Assembly: GCA_003249015.1 (NCBI GenBank)
Contig: QBLS01000007.1
Location: 52,166 to 116,165 of the forward strand
Origin: Pseudanabaena sp.
GTDB lineage: Bacteria > Cyanobacteriota > Cyanobacteriia > Pseudanabaenales > Pseudanabaenaceae
Reading direction: 5' to 3'
Length of the DNA stretch: 64,000 nt
Positions 1 to 8,797 of this stretch are shown in pieces. The translations under genes and the position numbers were made by a program. Position 1 is the stretch's first letter; every line of letters starts with the position of its first letter. The notes below the pieces were generated by a model. The model saw only the letters and a program-made list of their open reading frames with translations, was not told the origin of the DNA and made no database searches.

Positions 1-1463
1 GATACACTGTTAACTCTTGGGTTACCCTCGAAGCTGAGAGGTTGACCAAAAATAACTGCTGCAAGGTCGCCTTCGCTAAACAAGTCTTTTGCAGAAAGCG
101 CAGCAGCAAAACTAGTAAAGTTAGCACTCACAGGGACAGCACTTGTTGAATCAACAAATGTATACGAACCCCAAGTGTTAAATGTAAACTTCTTGGTAAT
201 GTCCCAGATCAAACTACCCGTAATAGTATTGCTCTTGTATCCAGTAATTCCTAGAGCAGCGGGTAAGCCAAAACCATCTACACCTAACCCAGAAGCCAGA
301 CCAACGGAGTTGCCTGAGGTGGTGTAAGCATTGGCGTAGCCAACTCCAAGAGTTAAGGCATCAGATGGCTTGTAAACCAACTGAGCTGCAGCTTTAGTAT
401 CTCCACCAGACACACCACCTCGACCATCAGCAGAAGCAGCATTAGATGCACTGTAAAGAAGTTCAAGGTTAGCTTGATTGTTGAGTTTGAAATTTAAACC
501 AGCAACTGCTAAGCCTGTAGCCCCACCACCAGATGCGATACGAATTAGTGGGCTGAAACGACCAAAACGAGAAAGTGTACCTTGGCCATCACTTTCAAGA
601 GGATTTAGAGGGCTAAGTACATCTTCAGGTGCGCCAATTGGTGCCACGTAGGCTGTAATACTGTCGCCAATAGGAAAGCGATAGAACAAGCGATTAATTT
701 CAAAAGAGTTATCTGTGCGACCACTCTCAAAAGATAAACGGCTTGCAGGACCACCGCCAAGAGTTGTAGCAATGTTAGGAGTATTGCTAGCTTGTAAACG
801 GGTTCTCAACAGATCCTTACCAGTAAAACTGGTGTCAAAGTTCAAACGAACACGATAGCTGAAGATTGTATTGGTTTTGTCGCCAGGACCACCAGAAGGA
901 GTACCGTCAGAAGCAGCAGCAAGACCGAAGATTGCTTCGCCGCGTAGCTTGGTGGTGGTAGAGAACTGTTGAGCTTCGAGCTTAGCGGTCTTGGCATCAA
1001 GAGCATCAACACGACCACGGAGGGTTGCTAGTTCAGCAGCAAACTCTTCTTGTAACTTTTGTAAGGTTGCGAGGTCTTCTTGAGATACCTTGTCAGCCAA
1101 ACCTGCGGAGATGATTTCGTTGATTTTGTCTAAGCAAGCATTTAGACCAGCAGCAAATTCGTAACGGCTTGTGGCTTGGTTGCCACGGTAGGTGCTGTCA
1201 GGATAACCAGCGATACAACCGTAGCGCTCGACGAGAGATTGTAGTGCGGTGAAAGCCCAATCTGTAGGACGGACATCGCTAAGTTGAGATACGGAAGTTA
1301 CATTTTGAGCGACAGCACTAGAACGTACTAGATTGTCGCTGTTGATGGAGCGAATAACTTCAGAATTAGTGGAAGATTGAGCATTTGCAGCACCACTGAC
1401 TAGAGCGGATGCAGCTACAGCAGCAGAAATTGCAACGCTGTAATTCTTAAATAAGTTTGTCAT
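1..1463 (-). CDS. SLH-domain OprB-type outer membrane porin (iron uptake porin family), 3' end cut by window
   Basis: About 487 codons are present and the reading frame is still open at base 1, so the C-terminus lies outside the window. The ATG on the minus strand at 1463 begins a signal peptide (MTNLFKNYSVAISAAV, ending near ANAQ). An SLH domain follows at about residues 55-120, with DVRPTDWAFTAL and IAGYPDSTYRGNQ. A short coiled coil (about 125-165) then leads into a glycine- and serine-rich beta-barrel region of the carbohydrate-selective porin OprB type. Cyanobacterial porins of this architecture anchor to the periplasmic cell wall through SLH and let small solutes or inorganic ions through the outer membrane; several were renamed iron uptake porins. 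The substrate cannot be read from sequence. A 630-base gap separates it from the divergent RNB gene. Confidence 0.88.
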   Translation of the reverse strand, partial: MTNLFKNYSVAISAAVAASALVSGAANAQSSTNSEVIRSINSDNLVRSSAVAQNVTSVSQLSDVRPTDWAFTALQSLVERYGCIAGYPDSTYRGNQATSRYEFAAGLNACLDKINEIISAGLADKVSQEDLATLQKLQEEFAAELATLRGRVDALDAKTAKLEAQQFSTTTKLRGEAIFGLAAASDGTPSGGPGDKTNTIFSYRVRLNFDTSFTGKDLLRTRLQASNTPNIATTLGGGPASRLSFESGRTDNSFEINRLFYRFPIGDSITAYVAPIGAPEDVLSPLNPLESDGQGTLSRFGRFSPLIRIASGGGATGLAVAGLNFKLNNQANLELLYSASNAASADGRGGVSGGDTKAAAQLVYKPSDALTLGVGYANAYTTSGNSVGLASGLGVDGFGLPAALGITGYKSNTITGSLIWDITKKFTFNTWGSYTFVDSTSAVPVSANFTSFAAALSAKDLFSEGDLAAVIFGQPLSFEGNPRVNSV

Positions 1464-2097
1464 TTAAATTAACATTCCTCACAATGTAACAAGCAGACAT
1501 TTAGATTAAAAATCTAACCTCTATAAATGTATCAACAATTGCAGCAAAAAGTTAAGTGTTGCTGAACACATTGTTGACGTATTCGGTCATTAGTTAATCA
1601 CATTTGCTTCGATTTTGTTGATTAACCATACCTGAGGCATAGGTTTCACCAAGTTGAGAAGTGGCATTGTCTACTCACTTGATGTCACTCAGTTTAACTT
1701 TCAATTTACAAGGTTGCTTCGACACTCTTGTAAATTTAGGTGTTAAGGCATGTTTTTACTAAATAGCTGTGAAATTTGTTATTGGACGTGACTGCTGACT
1801 CAATTAGGCTAAAATATTGTGCGTAGGGGAACATTGTGCAAATTAACTCTACAAATTCGCAAGCAAATTGAAAATATTACGTATAGCAACAGCTAAGTCA
1901 TGTTATTGAGCCATAAGTGAAGCAATGACTTAGTAGAGGGCAGTAATTTTCAAGGTTAGTTCGATTTATGTACTTAAATTTAGGTATTCAGATCTGGGCT
2001 TGTTGAGTTTTGACATCATGTTTTCCCGCAACTGTAATATTGCAGAGTGTTACGGTACTGACTTGTTCACCTTAAATAATCGTTCAACCTTCGCCTC
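1464..2097. other. Divergent intergenic region, no gene seen
   Basis: This AT-rich stretch of 634 bases lies between the minus-strand porin and the plus-strand RNB gene. It must hold both promoters. I see no open frame, strong hairpin or recognisable RNA in it. A TAAAAT-like -10 box near 1810 (in ggctaaaatattg) could serve the plus strand, but no convincing -35 box accompanies it. Confidence 0.4.
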
Positions 2098-4443
2098 ATG
2101 GAATTCTCGATTACCCAGCTATTAGAAAACTTCTCCGATGACAAGCTAGTTACGCCTAAGGCGATCGAAAAAAAGTTGGGGATTAGCGATGACAACAAAA
2201 GTGTTCGTCGCCTCCAAGTTGCTCTTGATGCGCTTGAAAAAATTGGCATTCTGGAAAAAGACAAAGGAAGATATCGCCGCATCCAAGAAGAGGGGCTGAT
2301 CGAAGGACGACTACGTTGTTCGAGTAAGGGGTTTTGCTTTGCGATTCAAGACTCTGAAGGTGCGGAAGATATTTACGTCAGAGAAAGTCGTCTAAGCAAT
2401 GCTTGGAATGGCGATCGCGTATTGGTAAGAGTTACTAAGGATGGTGTGCGGCGGCGATCGCCTGAGGGTGAAGTTAGGTTAATTCTGGAGCGTTCTAACC
2501 CAACCTTACTATCAACCGTGAAACTAGTTGAGGATAGCTATCGAGCCGTGCCTTTAGATGATCGCCTATTGTTTGAAGTGGAGTTAGTACCTGATGACGA
2601 GACTCCAGATCTCAGTGCAGCACTAGGTAAGTTAGTGCATTTGGAAATGGTGCGATTTTCTCTGGGTAATCATTTACCTTTGGGGCGAATTTTACAAATT
2701 TTGGGAGATGATGCTGAGTCAACTAATGATATTGACTTGGTCTGTTGCAAGCATAATTTGCCCCGTAGGTTTAGCGCTAAGGCTTTAACAGCCGCCGCCA
2801 GTTTGCCAAGGGGTGTCAGAAAAGCTGACCTCAAGCATCGCCTAGATTTGCGTAAAACGCTGACTGTCAGAGTTGGTAATGCCTCTGCGATTTCTATAGT
2901 AGCTTCCGAATCTGGTTGGGATCTAGGTGTGCATATTCCTGACGTGGCTACTTATGTAGGGGCAGGATCTGCTTTAGATATGGAAGCTCGCAAGCGGTTG
3001 CGGTCATTTTTCTTGGGCGATACGGTTTTACCGATGTTGCCCGAAATGAATGTATTTAATCAACCCGAGTATCTAACGATGTCAGTGTTGATTAAGTTAG
3101 ATCATGAAGGCAATTTATTATCTTTTGAGATTCAACCATCGGCTATTTTGGTGCGGGCTAACCTTAGCTACCAGAGAGCGCAACAGATCTTAGATGGCAA
3201 GGATACGGTTGATGAGGATGCGCCTAGCCAAGAGATCGATACTGAAGTTGAGGAACTAGTACATCTGATTGCCAAGGTAGGAGCTCTACTGCAAGAGAGT
3301 TCTAACGCTATTCGCCTAGTACTGCCTCAGACTCCTTCTCAGGAAGCCGATGAGGGAGTGAGGGGGATAACGGTGGTTCCCCTAACCCTGCCGATTTCAG
3401 GTGCGGTAACAGAAGTGATGATTTTGGCAAATAAGGCGATCGCCTCTCACTTGCAGTCTTTAGGAATCCCTTCTATCTACCTGCGACAAGTTCCTCCCGA
3501 TCAAGGTAAGGTCGATGATTGGACAAAGCTGCTCGAAAGCATGGGAATATCGACTCCTCTAGAGATCCCTGATCAAGTTCAGGTCGCGGATATTCATAAT
3601 ATATTGCAGCAGGTGAATCAGCTTGAGCAGGATACAACTCAAGATATTCTCAAGTATCTGCTGCTATCGATGTTTAAAACCAACGAGTACGTACTGACTC
3701 CTTCTTTGCATTTTGGATTAGGACTGATTGATCAACCCTACGTGCATGGCGTATTTCCTCAAAACCACTATGGAGATTTGTTAATTCAACGAATTCTACA
3801 TACTGTTTTTGAGGAGGGGCGTGATCGACGCAGTATTAGAATTAAGGATGGCGTAAATTTGCGTAGCTCTAGCGCCCATGGACAGGTGAATTGGAGCGTG
3901 TTGCCGCCTGAAACTGAGCGTCAGCTAATTGAAGATTTAGAGGCTATTGTACTGAAACTAAATCAAGCTGATGCACTGTATCATCGCTCTATTTCAGATC
4001 TAGATGGGTTGAGAAAAGCGGAGTTTATGCGATCGCATACTGGCGAAAATTTCTATGGCATCATCACTAGCGTGCAGTCCTATGGATTTTTTGTGGAAAT
4101 TGAGTCGCTACTAGTCGAAGGACTAGTCCATGTCAGCTCTCTTAAGGATGACTGGTATGAGTTCCCGTTAATCAATGGCAAGGGACGTGCAAGGGCTTCG
4201 ACGCTTTTAGTCGGTCGCCGCAGTGGTCGTCAGTATTGTTTGGGCGATCGCGTAAAAGTTCAGGTCAAAGGTGTGGATTACTATCGACAACAGATTGATC
4301 TGGTGGCGGTTTCACCCCAATCTACACCTGAAGGCGATCGCCCCTTACAAGCTGAAATCACCGCTGAATCTAACTCTGATGCCATGTCCAATTCAATGTC
4401 TGATGAGGAGATGGAGGATGAATTTGAGTTGGATGAAGAGTAA
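2098..4443 (+). CDS. zam: Zam-like RNB/RNase II-R family protein with degenerate active site
   Basis: This 781-residue protein has the RNase R layout: a winged-helix N-terminus (about 1-60), a cold-shock-like OB domain (about 70-115), an RNB domain (about 245-600) and an S1 domain (about 648-735, GIITSVQSYGFFVEIE), then an acidic tail. Cyanobacteria carry an RNB paralogue named Zam after acetazolamide resistance in Synechocystis, and its length and layout fit. The aspartate cluster that binds Mg in active RNase II/R (DPxDAxDxDD) is missing: the corresponding stretch reads LTVRVGNASAISIV before the conserved GVHIPDVATYV. The later TSPIRRYxDL motif reads GVFPQNHYGDL. I infer that it binds RNA without normal exonuclease activity. 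The ATG at 2098 has no clear Shine-Dalgarno sequence. The Zam name is a family-level judgement. Confidence 0.75.
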   Translation: MEFSITQLLENFSDDKLVTPKAIEKKLGISDDNKSVRRLQVALDALEKIGILEKDKGRYRRIQEEGLIEGRLRCSSKGFCFAIQDSEGAEDIYVRESRLSNAWNGDRVLVRVTKDGVRRRSPEGEVRLILERSNPTLLSTVKLVEDSYRAVPLDDRLLFEVELVPDDETPDLSAALGKLVHLEMVRFSLGNHLPLGRILQILGDDAESTNDIDLVCCKHNLPRRFSAKALTAAASLPRGVRKADLKHRLDLRKTLTVRVGNASAISIVASESGWDLGVHIPDVATYVGAGSALDMEARKRLRSFFLGDTVLPMLPEMNVFNQPEYLTMSVLIKLDHEGNLLSFEIQPSAILVRANLSYQRAQQILDGKDTVDEDAPSQEIDTEVEELVHLIAKVGALLQESSNAIRLVLPQTPSQEADEGVRGITVVPLTLPISGAVTEVMILANKAIASHLQSLGIPSIYLRQVPPDQGKVDDWTKLLESMGISTPLEIPDQVQVADIHNILQQVNQLEQDTTQDILKYLLLSMFKTNEYVLTPSLHFGLGLIDQPYVHGVFPQNHYGDLLIQRILHTVFEEGRDRRSIRIKDGVNLRSSSAHGQVNWSVLPPETERQLIEDLEAIVLKLNQADALYHRSISDLDGLRKAEFMRSHTGENFYGIITSVQSYGFFVEIESLLVEGLVHVSSLKDDWYEFPLINGKGRARASTLLVGRRSGRQYCLGDRVKVQVKGVDYYRQQIDLVAVSPQSTPEGDRPLQAEITAESNSDAMSNSMSDEEMEDEFELDEE

Positions 4444-4448
4444 TAACA

Positions 4449-4521
4449 AAATCAAGAAATGGCGTAGCTATTTCTTGATTTAAAAACGACTCATGAGATT
4501 GTTGTCACGCTTTCATGAGTT
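4449..4521. repeat. Composite hairpin repeat (AAGAAATGGC type plus a TCATGA-type hairpin)
   Basis: The arms aaatcaagaaat and atttcttgattt (about 4449-4481) form one hairpin just after the RNB gene. A second imperfect one follows at about 4490-4521 (actcatgaga / tttcatgagt). The same order of two hairpins recurs at 19211-19304 and 38079-38168. The first hairpin may also stop transcription of the RNB gene. Confidence 0.6.
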
Positions 4522-4656
4522 TAGATAAACCACTTGCGGTGCAAGCTTTTACATAATTGTAATCAGGCTATTGGCGATCGCCATAATATTTGGACAATAG
4601 TCAGCCAGAAAACAAGCTTATCCTGAATAATCAATCCTCGCCGCGAGTTTTCCACC

Positions 4657-6624
4657 ATGTCGCTTTCTCGCTTACTGGTGACTTTATTAAACCGTCTTCA
4701 GCCTTCGGCGGAGACGGTTATGCTTGTATCAGCGATCGCTGTGGGCTTGATCAGTGGGACTTGTGTAACTTTGTTTCGCAAGTTAATCGCATTTACTGAA
4801 GAGCTTTATTGGCATAAGTTAGAGTCTTTTCTAGCTTCTCAATGGACTTGGGCTATTATCCTCATTCCCCTGTTGGGGGCATTGGTGGTCAGCATCTTGA
4901 AATATAGGCTGATTAAGGCGGAAGAGCTAAGTTCAGGAGGATCTCAAGTAATCTCACGCGATGTAGGACAACTACCCTACGCTCAGATCCCTCTCAAGAC
5001 GATCGCCGCCGCACTTTCGCTTGGATCGGGTGCTTCGTTAGGACCAGAAGGACCTAGTGTTGACCTAGGCAGTAACATTGGGTCTTTACTGGGACAAATG
5101 TTGCAATTTTCCAGTGAAAGGATTCGTTTGTTGATTGGTGCAGGCGGTGCGGCGGGACTAGCGGCGGGTTTTAATGCGCCGATCGCAGGTGTATTTTTTG
5201 CCTTGGAAGTATTGCTGCGAGATTCTTACCGTACTAATAAATCTAGTCCTAACTCCGATGTCAGTGTAGTTGTCATTGCTTCCGTGATTTCGGCTCTAGT
5301 TTCGCAGATTAGTCTTGGTGAACGCCCCGCATTTAGTCTGCCAGTCTATGAAGTTCGTAGTTATTGGGAATTGCCTCTTTACTTGGGGTTGGGGGTGCTT
5401 GCTAGTGTGGTGGCGCTACTTTTTAAGAAGGCGATCGCCCAAGCAAATAAGTTTTTTGCAGGTCAGTGGCGCATTGCGCCATTTATGGCTAATTTACCAA
5501 TTCCAGTAAAGCTCTTGATGGGTGGATTTTGTGTTGGTTTGGTAGCTTTGACCTTCCCAGAGGCGATCGGCATTGGTTATGAAACTGTTGAATCAATTCT
5601 GCAAGACACACCATTTACAATTCCTTTGCTGGCTGTTTTGTTAGTAATTAAGCTATTACTGACCGCAATTAGTTCGGCTAGTGGTTTTGTGGGCGGCATT
5701 TTCGCCCCTTCGATTTTTTTGGGCGCAGTTTTAGGCAGTCTCTATGGTCAAGCGATCGCCAGCTTTTTGCCTGCTTCCGTACCGATCGCTGCTTCCCCAG
5801 CCTATGCATTGGTCGGGATGGCGGCTGTCCTAGCTGGTACAGTTCGCGCTCCTCTTACATCTGTATTATTGCTATTTGAGATGACCCGCGACTATCGAAT
5901 TGTATTGCCCTTGATGGCGGCGGTGGGGCTTTGTGCATGGGTGCTTGACCAGACTGATACCTCTAAGGCAAATCGGATGATTATGCAATGGTCGGATCTA
6001 CCAGCGGATATTGAAGTTTTAGAAAAAATTAAGATTGCGGAGGTGATGACCCTTAATCCTGCTTCGATTAAGTACACGATGCCATTGCTGCAAGCCGCCC
6101 AGTTCATTACTAGTGGATATCATCACAGCGCCTTGGTTTTTGATGATGTTAACCATTTACAAGGCATTCTGACTACCCAAGACATTAAAAGGCTAATCTC
6201 AGCGCCCGCTAGTGCAGTACCTCTCGAAGATATTACGGTACAGAATATCTGTACTCGCGAGGTTATGTGTACCTTTGCTGATGAATCCCTTGCCGAAGCT
6301 CTAAAGCGAATGGCAGCTCGAGATCTGCGGCAGATGCCTGTGGTCGATCGCCACCAACCTAAGCGTGTGATAGGGATGGTTGATCGCTTAGCCATTACGA
6401 CCGCTTACAATACGGCATTGACCAAGCGGGCGATCGCAACAAGGATGACAGCAATTAAATCAGCAGCGATCGTAACTTCTAATAACGGTACAGGTGGTAA
6501 CAATATTTCTAATGGCATTTCTGGCGGTATTTCTAGCAATAATGCTAATGACAAGAGCCATGATAAAGACAATAATTTGAATAAGGAAGCAGATATGCAA
6601 AGTTCTGAGGCAATTTCCTCATAA
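4657..6624 (+). CDS. ClC-family chloride channel/transporter with C-terminal CBS pair
   Basis: This 655-residue membrane protein moves chloride or another anion across the plasma or thylakoid membrane. The ClC pore motifs are in order: SSGGSQ (about 91), GPEGP with the gating glutamate (about 130), FNAPIAG (about 172) and GGIFAP (about 346). The residue matching the proton-relay glutamate of the E. coli exchanger appears to be valine (FALEVLLRD against FIIEEMRPQ), the state found in ClC channels. That suggests a channel, or a transporter with altered coupling. Two CBS domains (about 455-575) probably sense nucleotides. The last 50 residues are Asn/Gly/Ser-rich and look disordered. The start is the ATG at 4657; no strong ribosome site is seen. 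Confidence 0.93.
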   Translation: MSLSRLLVTLLNRLQPSAETVMLVSAIAVGLISGTCVTLFRKLIAFTEELYWHKLESFLASQWTWAIILIPLLGALVVSILKYRLIKAEELSSGGSQVISRDVGQLPYAQIPLKTIAAALSLGSGASLGPEGPSVDLGSNIGSLLGQMLQFSSERIRLLIGAGGAAGLAAGFNAPIAGVFFALEVLLRDSYRTNKSSPNSDVSVVVIASVISALVSQISLGERPAFSLPVYEVRSYWELPLYLGLGVLASVVALLFKKAIAQANKFFAGQWRIAPFMANLPIPVKLLMGGFCVGLVALTFPEAIGIGYETVESILQDTPFTIPLLAVLLVIKLLLTAISSASGFVGGIFAPSIFLGAVLGSLYGQAIASFLPASVPIAASPAYALVGMAAVLAGTVRAPLTSVLLLFEMTRDYRIVLPLMAAVGLCAWVLDQTDTSKANRMIMQWSDLPADIEVLEKIKIAEVMTLNPASIKYTMPLLQAAQFITSGYHHSALVFDDVNHLQGILTTQDIKRLISAPASAVPLEDITVQNICTREVMCTFADESLAEALKRMAARDLRQMPVVDRHQPKRVIGMVDRLAITTAYNTALTKRAIATRMTAIKSAAIVTSNNGTGGNNISNGISGGISSNNANDKSHDKDNNLNKEADMQSSEAISS

Positions 6625-6643
6625 AATTTAGTCAAAGGAATTG

Positions 6644-6680
6644 ATTTTTGATGGTGCCGTTTCGCCGCACCATCAAAAAT
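6644..6680 (+). terminator. Hairpin downstream of the ClC gene
   Basis: The arms tttttgatggtgc and gcaccatcaaaaa enclose a 9-base loop 20 bases after the ClC stop codon. The A/T flanks allow termination on either strand. A GC-containing stem with T-rich exit fits an intrinsic terminator. Confidence 0.6.
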
Positions 6681-6740
6681 TTAGTTATTTTCTAAATTGC
6701 GTAACCCTAATATCTAGCAAGTAGCTCAAAAAAGGATGTC

Positions 6741-7331
6741 ATGGATAGCGAAGAAATACTGATTGAATTTGTAGCAAAAAGCGGCGATCTCGCTCATGGT
6801 GAGGCGATTAAATCGATTAACTCTGCCAAAGTTAGAGATAACATTCAAAAAGTTGCCAATTTTGTGCAGCAAATCGCTGCCGAAAATTCTCAAAGCCACA
6901 ACAATGGCTTGTCCCTTGATGAAGTAGAAATTTCAGTCAAGCTTACTGAATCTGGTGAAGTTGTGTTGTTGGGCGATGGTCAAGGTGGTGGGGCAATGAC
7001 CTTGCGATTTCGCCGAGCCGCGAGAACTGCTGCGATCGCCACAAGTTCCACAGAAACCTCACAGAGCGTAAAATCCTCTATAGGGATTGACTACACCAAG
7101 TTAAAAGAATTGCTGTCAAATGCTAAGTGGCAAGAAGCAAATCAAGAAACTTGGAACCTGATGTGCCAAGCTGCTCATAAAAACATGGGATCGGTGCTGT
7201 CAGTTGAAGATATTAAGCAAATATCCTGCGATGACTTGCAGCTAATCAATAGCTTATGGCAGCAGTATAGTCAGGGACGCTATGGCTTTAGCTCTCAGAA
7301 CCAAGTTTATATGTCTTCAATACTGGGTTAA
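6741..7331 (+). CDS. GUN4-domain protein with N-terminal accessory domain
   Basis: The 196-residue product ends in a GUN4 core (about 115-193: YTKLKELLSNAKWQEANQET, then DDLQLINSLWQQYSQGRYGFSSQ). GUN4 proteins bind porphyrins; the archetype stimulates Mg-chelatase in chlorophyll synthesis. This is not the canonical Gun4: the N-terminal 100 residues contain no helical bundle but a short beta-rich module (VEISVKLTESGEVVLL, then GGAMTLRFRR) resembling small domains that accompany peptidase or effector modules in cyanobacteria. It is therefore probably one of the multi-domain GUN4 signalling proteins. An Hpt gene follows 83 bases downstream on the same strand, so the two may be co-transcribed. 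The GUN4 call is secure; the N-terminal assignment is tentative. Confidence 0.8.
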   Translation: MDSEEILIEFVAKSGDLAHGEAIKSINSAKVRDNIQKVANFVQQIAAENSQSHNNGLSLDEVEISVKLTESGEVVLLGDGQGGGAMTLRFRRAARTAAIATSSTETSQSVKSSIGIDYTKLKELLSNAKWQEANQETWNLMCQAAHKNMGSVLSVEDIKQISCDDLQLINSLWQQYSQGRYGFSSQNQVYMSSILG

Positions 7332-7414
7332 AAGTAAAAGATAAATCTGCAACTCTAAGCCGATCGCCTCAACTACAAAGGTTCATAAACTTCAAAATTA
7401 AAGGCTCTAACACC

Positions 7415-8563
7415 ATGGATCAAGATAAGCAAAAGCAGATTACAGGATACTTTATTGAAGAAGCGAAAGAGCATCTGCAAACTATCGAATCAGGCTTGCT
7501 CAATTTACAAACTCTGATGGGGGATTCAGAAGCAGTAAATGAAATTTTTCGAGCTGCCCACTCAATTAAGGGTGGAGCGGCAATGCTGGGTTTCAGCAGT
7601 ATTCAGCACGTCGCCCATAACTTTGAGGACTACTTCAAAGTTATGCGTGAAAATACAAATTTTCAGGTAGATCAGGATCTTCAAACATTATTTCTGCAAG
7701 CTTTTGATAAGTTACAAGAGCTAGTTGAACATCTACAAAGTCCCTACGGACTGACCAAGGATGCCGTCGATACGGTAATGGCAGGCTCCGATCAGATTTT
7801 TGCTAACCTCAAAACTCATCTTCAAAACTTAATTTCAGGCAAGGCTGCGGAAGCTAAGCCCATGGCGGCGGCTGGTAGATCCTCTGAGGCTAAAGCGGAC
7901 ACCAGAGAAATGTTGAAGGTGTTTCAATCAGAAGTGCCGATCAAACTTCGCAATATGCTAGAGCTATTTAAGCAGCCAGACAGCCCACGTAGCCGCCAAA
8001 ACCTTGAATCCATCTGTGTGCAGCTTCAGCAGATGGGTGATCGCTTTGGCTTAGAACCATGGGGAACGATGATTCAGACTGTTAAAGTGGCTGTAGCTAA
8101 TCCAAACAATCAGTTTCGCGCCCTTGCTCCAGTTTTGATCAAAGAAATTAAGCAAGCTCAAGAGCAGGTTCTAGCTCAAAAGGCGCACCAGATTAAAGCA
8201 TCATCTAGTTTATTGCAGTTAGTTCCCGCTGGCATGGCGCATGAAATTAATGCTCCTAAAGCTGTGCCACTTATGGATTCAGAAGGAACATCGGCTGACG
8301 AAGTGAGCAAAATCTTTGGTGCGGTGATTGAAGAAGATAAAGCAATGAAAGGTTGGCAGATCTTTAGCGATCGTGTGGGTTGGCGGAGAAATGGCACTTG
8401 GATTTCCACCAATGCCACCTATGCAGGTGAAAGCCCTGATGGACATTTCCCAACTCCGATTTGGCTTTCGGCTTGGCATCAGTCCAAAGACAGCAAAGCG
8501 AAAGAATTTCAAGCTCAATATGCCGCATTTTTAGCTAAGCTTGCTAGTTGCAATATTAACTGA
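7415..8563 (+). CDS. Hpt-domain protein (CheA-like N-terminus without kinase core)
   Basis: The 382-residue product begins with a histidine phosphotransfer domain (about 8-125). The motif AAHSIKGGAAMLG puts the phosphorylatable histidine at residue 49. No HATPase, P2/P5 or receiver domain follows, so it can relay but not originate phosphate. Residues about 155-265 form a second helical region. The C-terminal third (about 300-378) carries WQIFSDRVGWRRNGTW and matches no domain I recognise. Proteins of this kind may accept phosphate from a hybrid kinase such as the PixL/CheA group that runs pilus motility. No kinase gene is nearby, so the partner is unknown. Confidence 0.8.
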   Translation: MDQDKQKQITGYFIEEAKEHLQTIESGLLNLQTLMGDSEAVNEIFRAAHSIKGGAAMLGFSSIQHVAHNFEDYFKVMRENTNFQVDQDLQTLFLQAFDKLQELVEHLQSPYGLTKDAVDTVMAGSDQIFANLKTHLQNLISGKAAEAKPMAAAGRSSEAKADTREMLKVFQSEVPIKLRNMLELFKQPDSPRSRQNLESICVQLQQMGDRFGLEPWGTMIQTVKVAVANPNNQFRALAPVLIKEIKQAQEQVLAQKAHQIKASSSLLQLVPAGMAHEINAPKAVPLMDSEGTSADEVSKIFGAVIEEDKAMKGWQIFSDRVGWRRNGTWISTNATYAGESPDGHFPTPIWLSAWHQSKDSKAKEFQAQYAAFLAKLASCNIN

Positions 8564-8797
8564 GAGACTGGCTACTAACTAAAATACCTGCTATCGCTCA
8601 GCCAACCTTGGCTGGGGAAAGCCAAAGTTATACCAACTTAGTGGAACATTTTTTATTGATAAGCGCCTTGTCAAACAAACCTAAGAAATTTTGTAAAAGC
8701 TATGTCTTGCAACACTTTTAAAAAAATTCTTGGGCTTGGGTTTGAACACAAAGTGCTGTGAAAGTCTATGGTCTTTACCTTTTAAGGTTTCGTGAAT

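Noticed and set aside
4590..4799. 69-codon plus-strand frame before and inside the ClC gene
   Set aside because: It overlaps the ClC start region in another frame and has no ribosome site or recognisable product.
8598..8625. Short hairpin cagccaaccttggctg after the Hpt gene
   Set aside because: It is a small imperfect structure without a T run or matching copies, so it was not listed.
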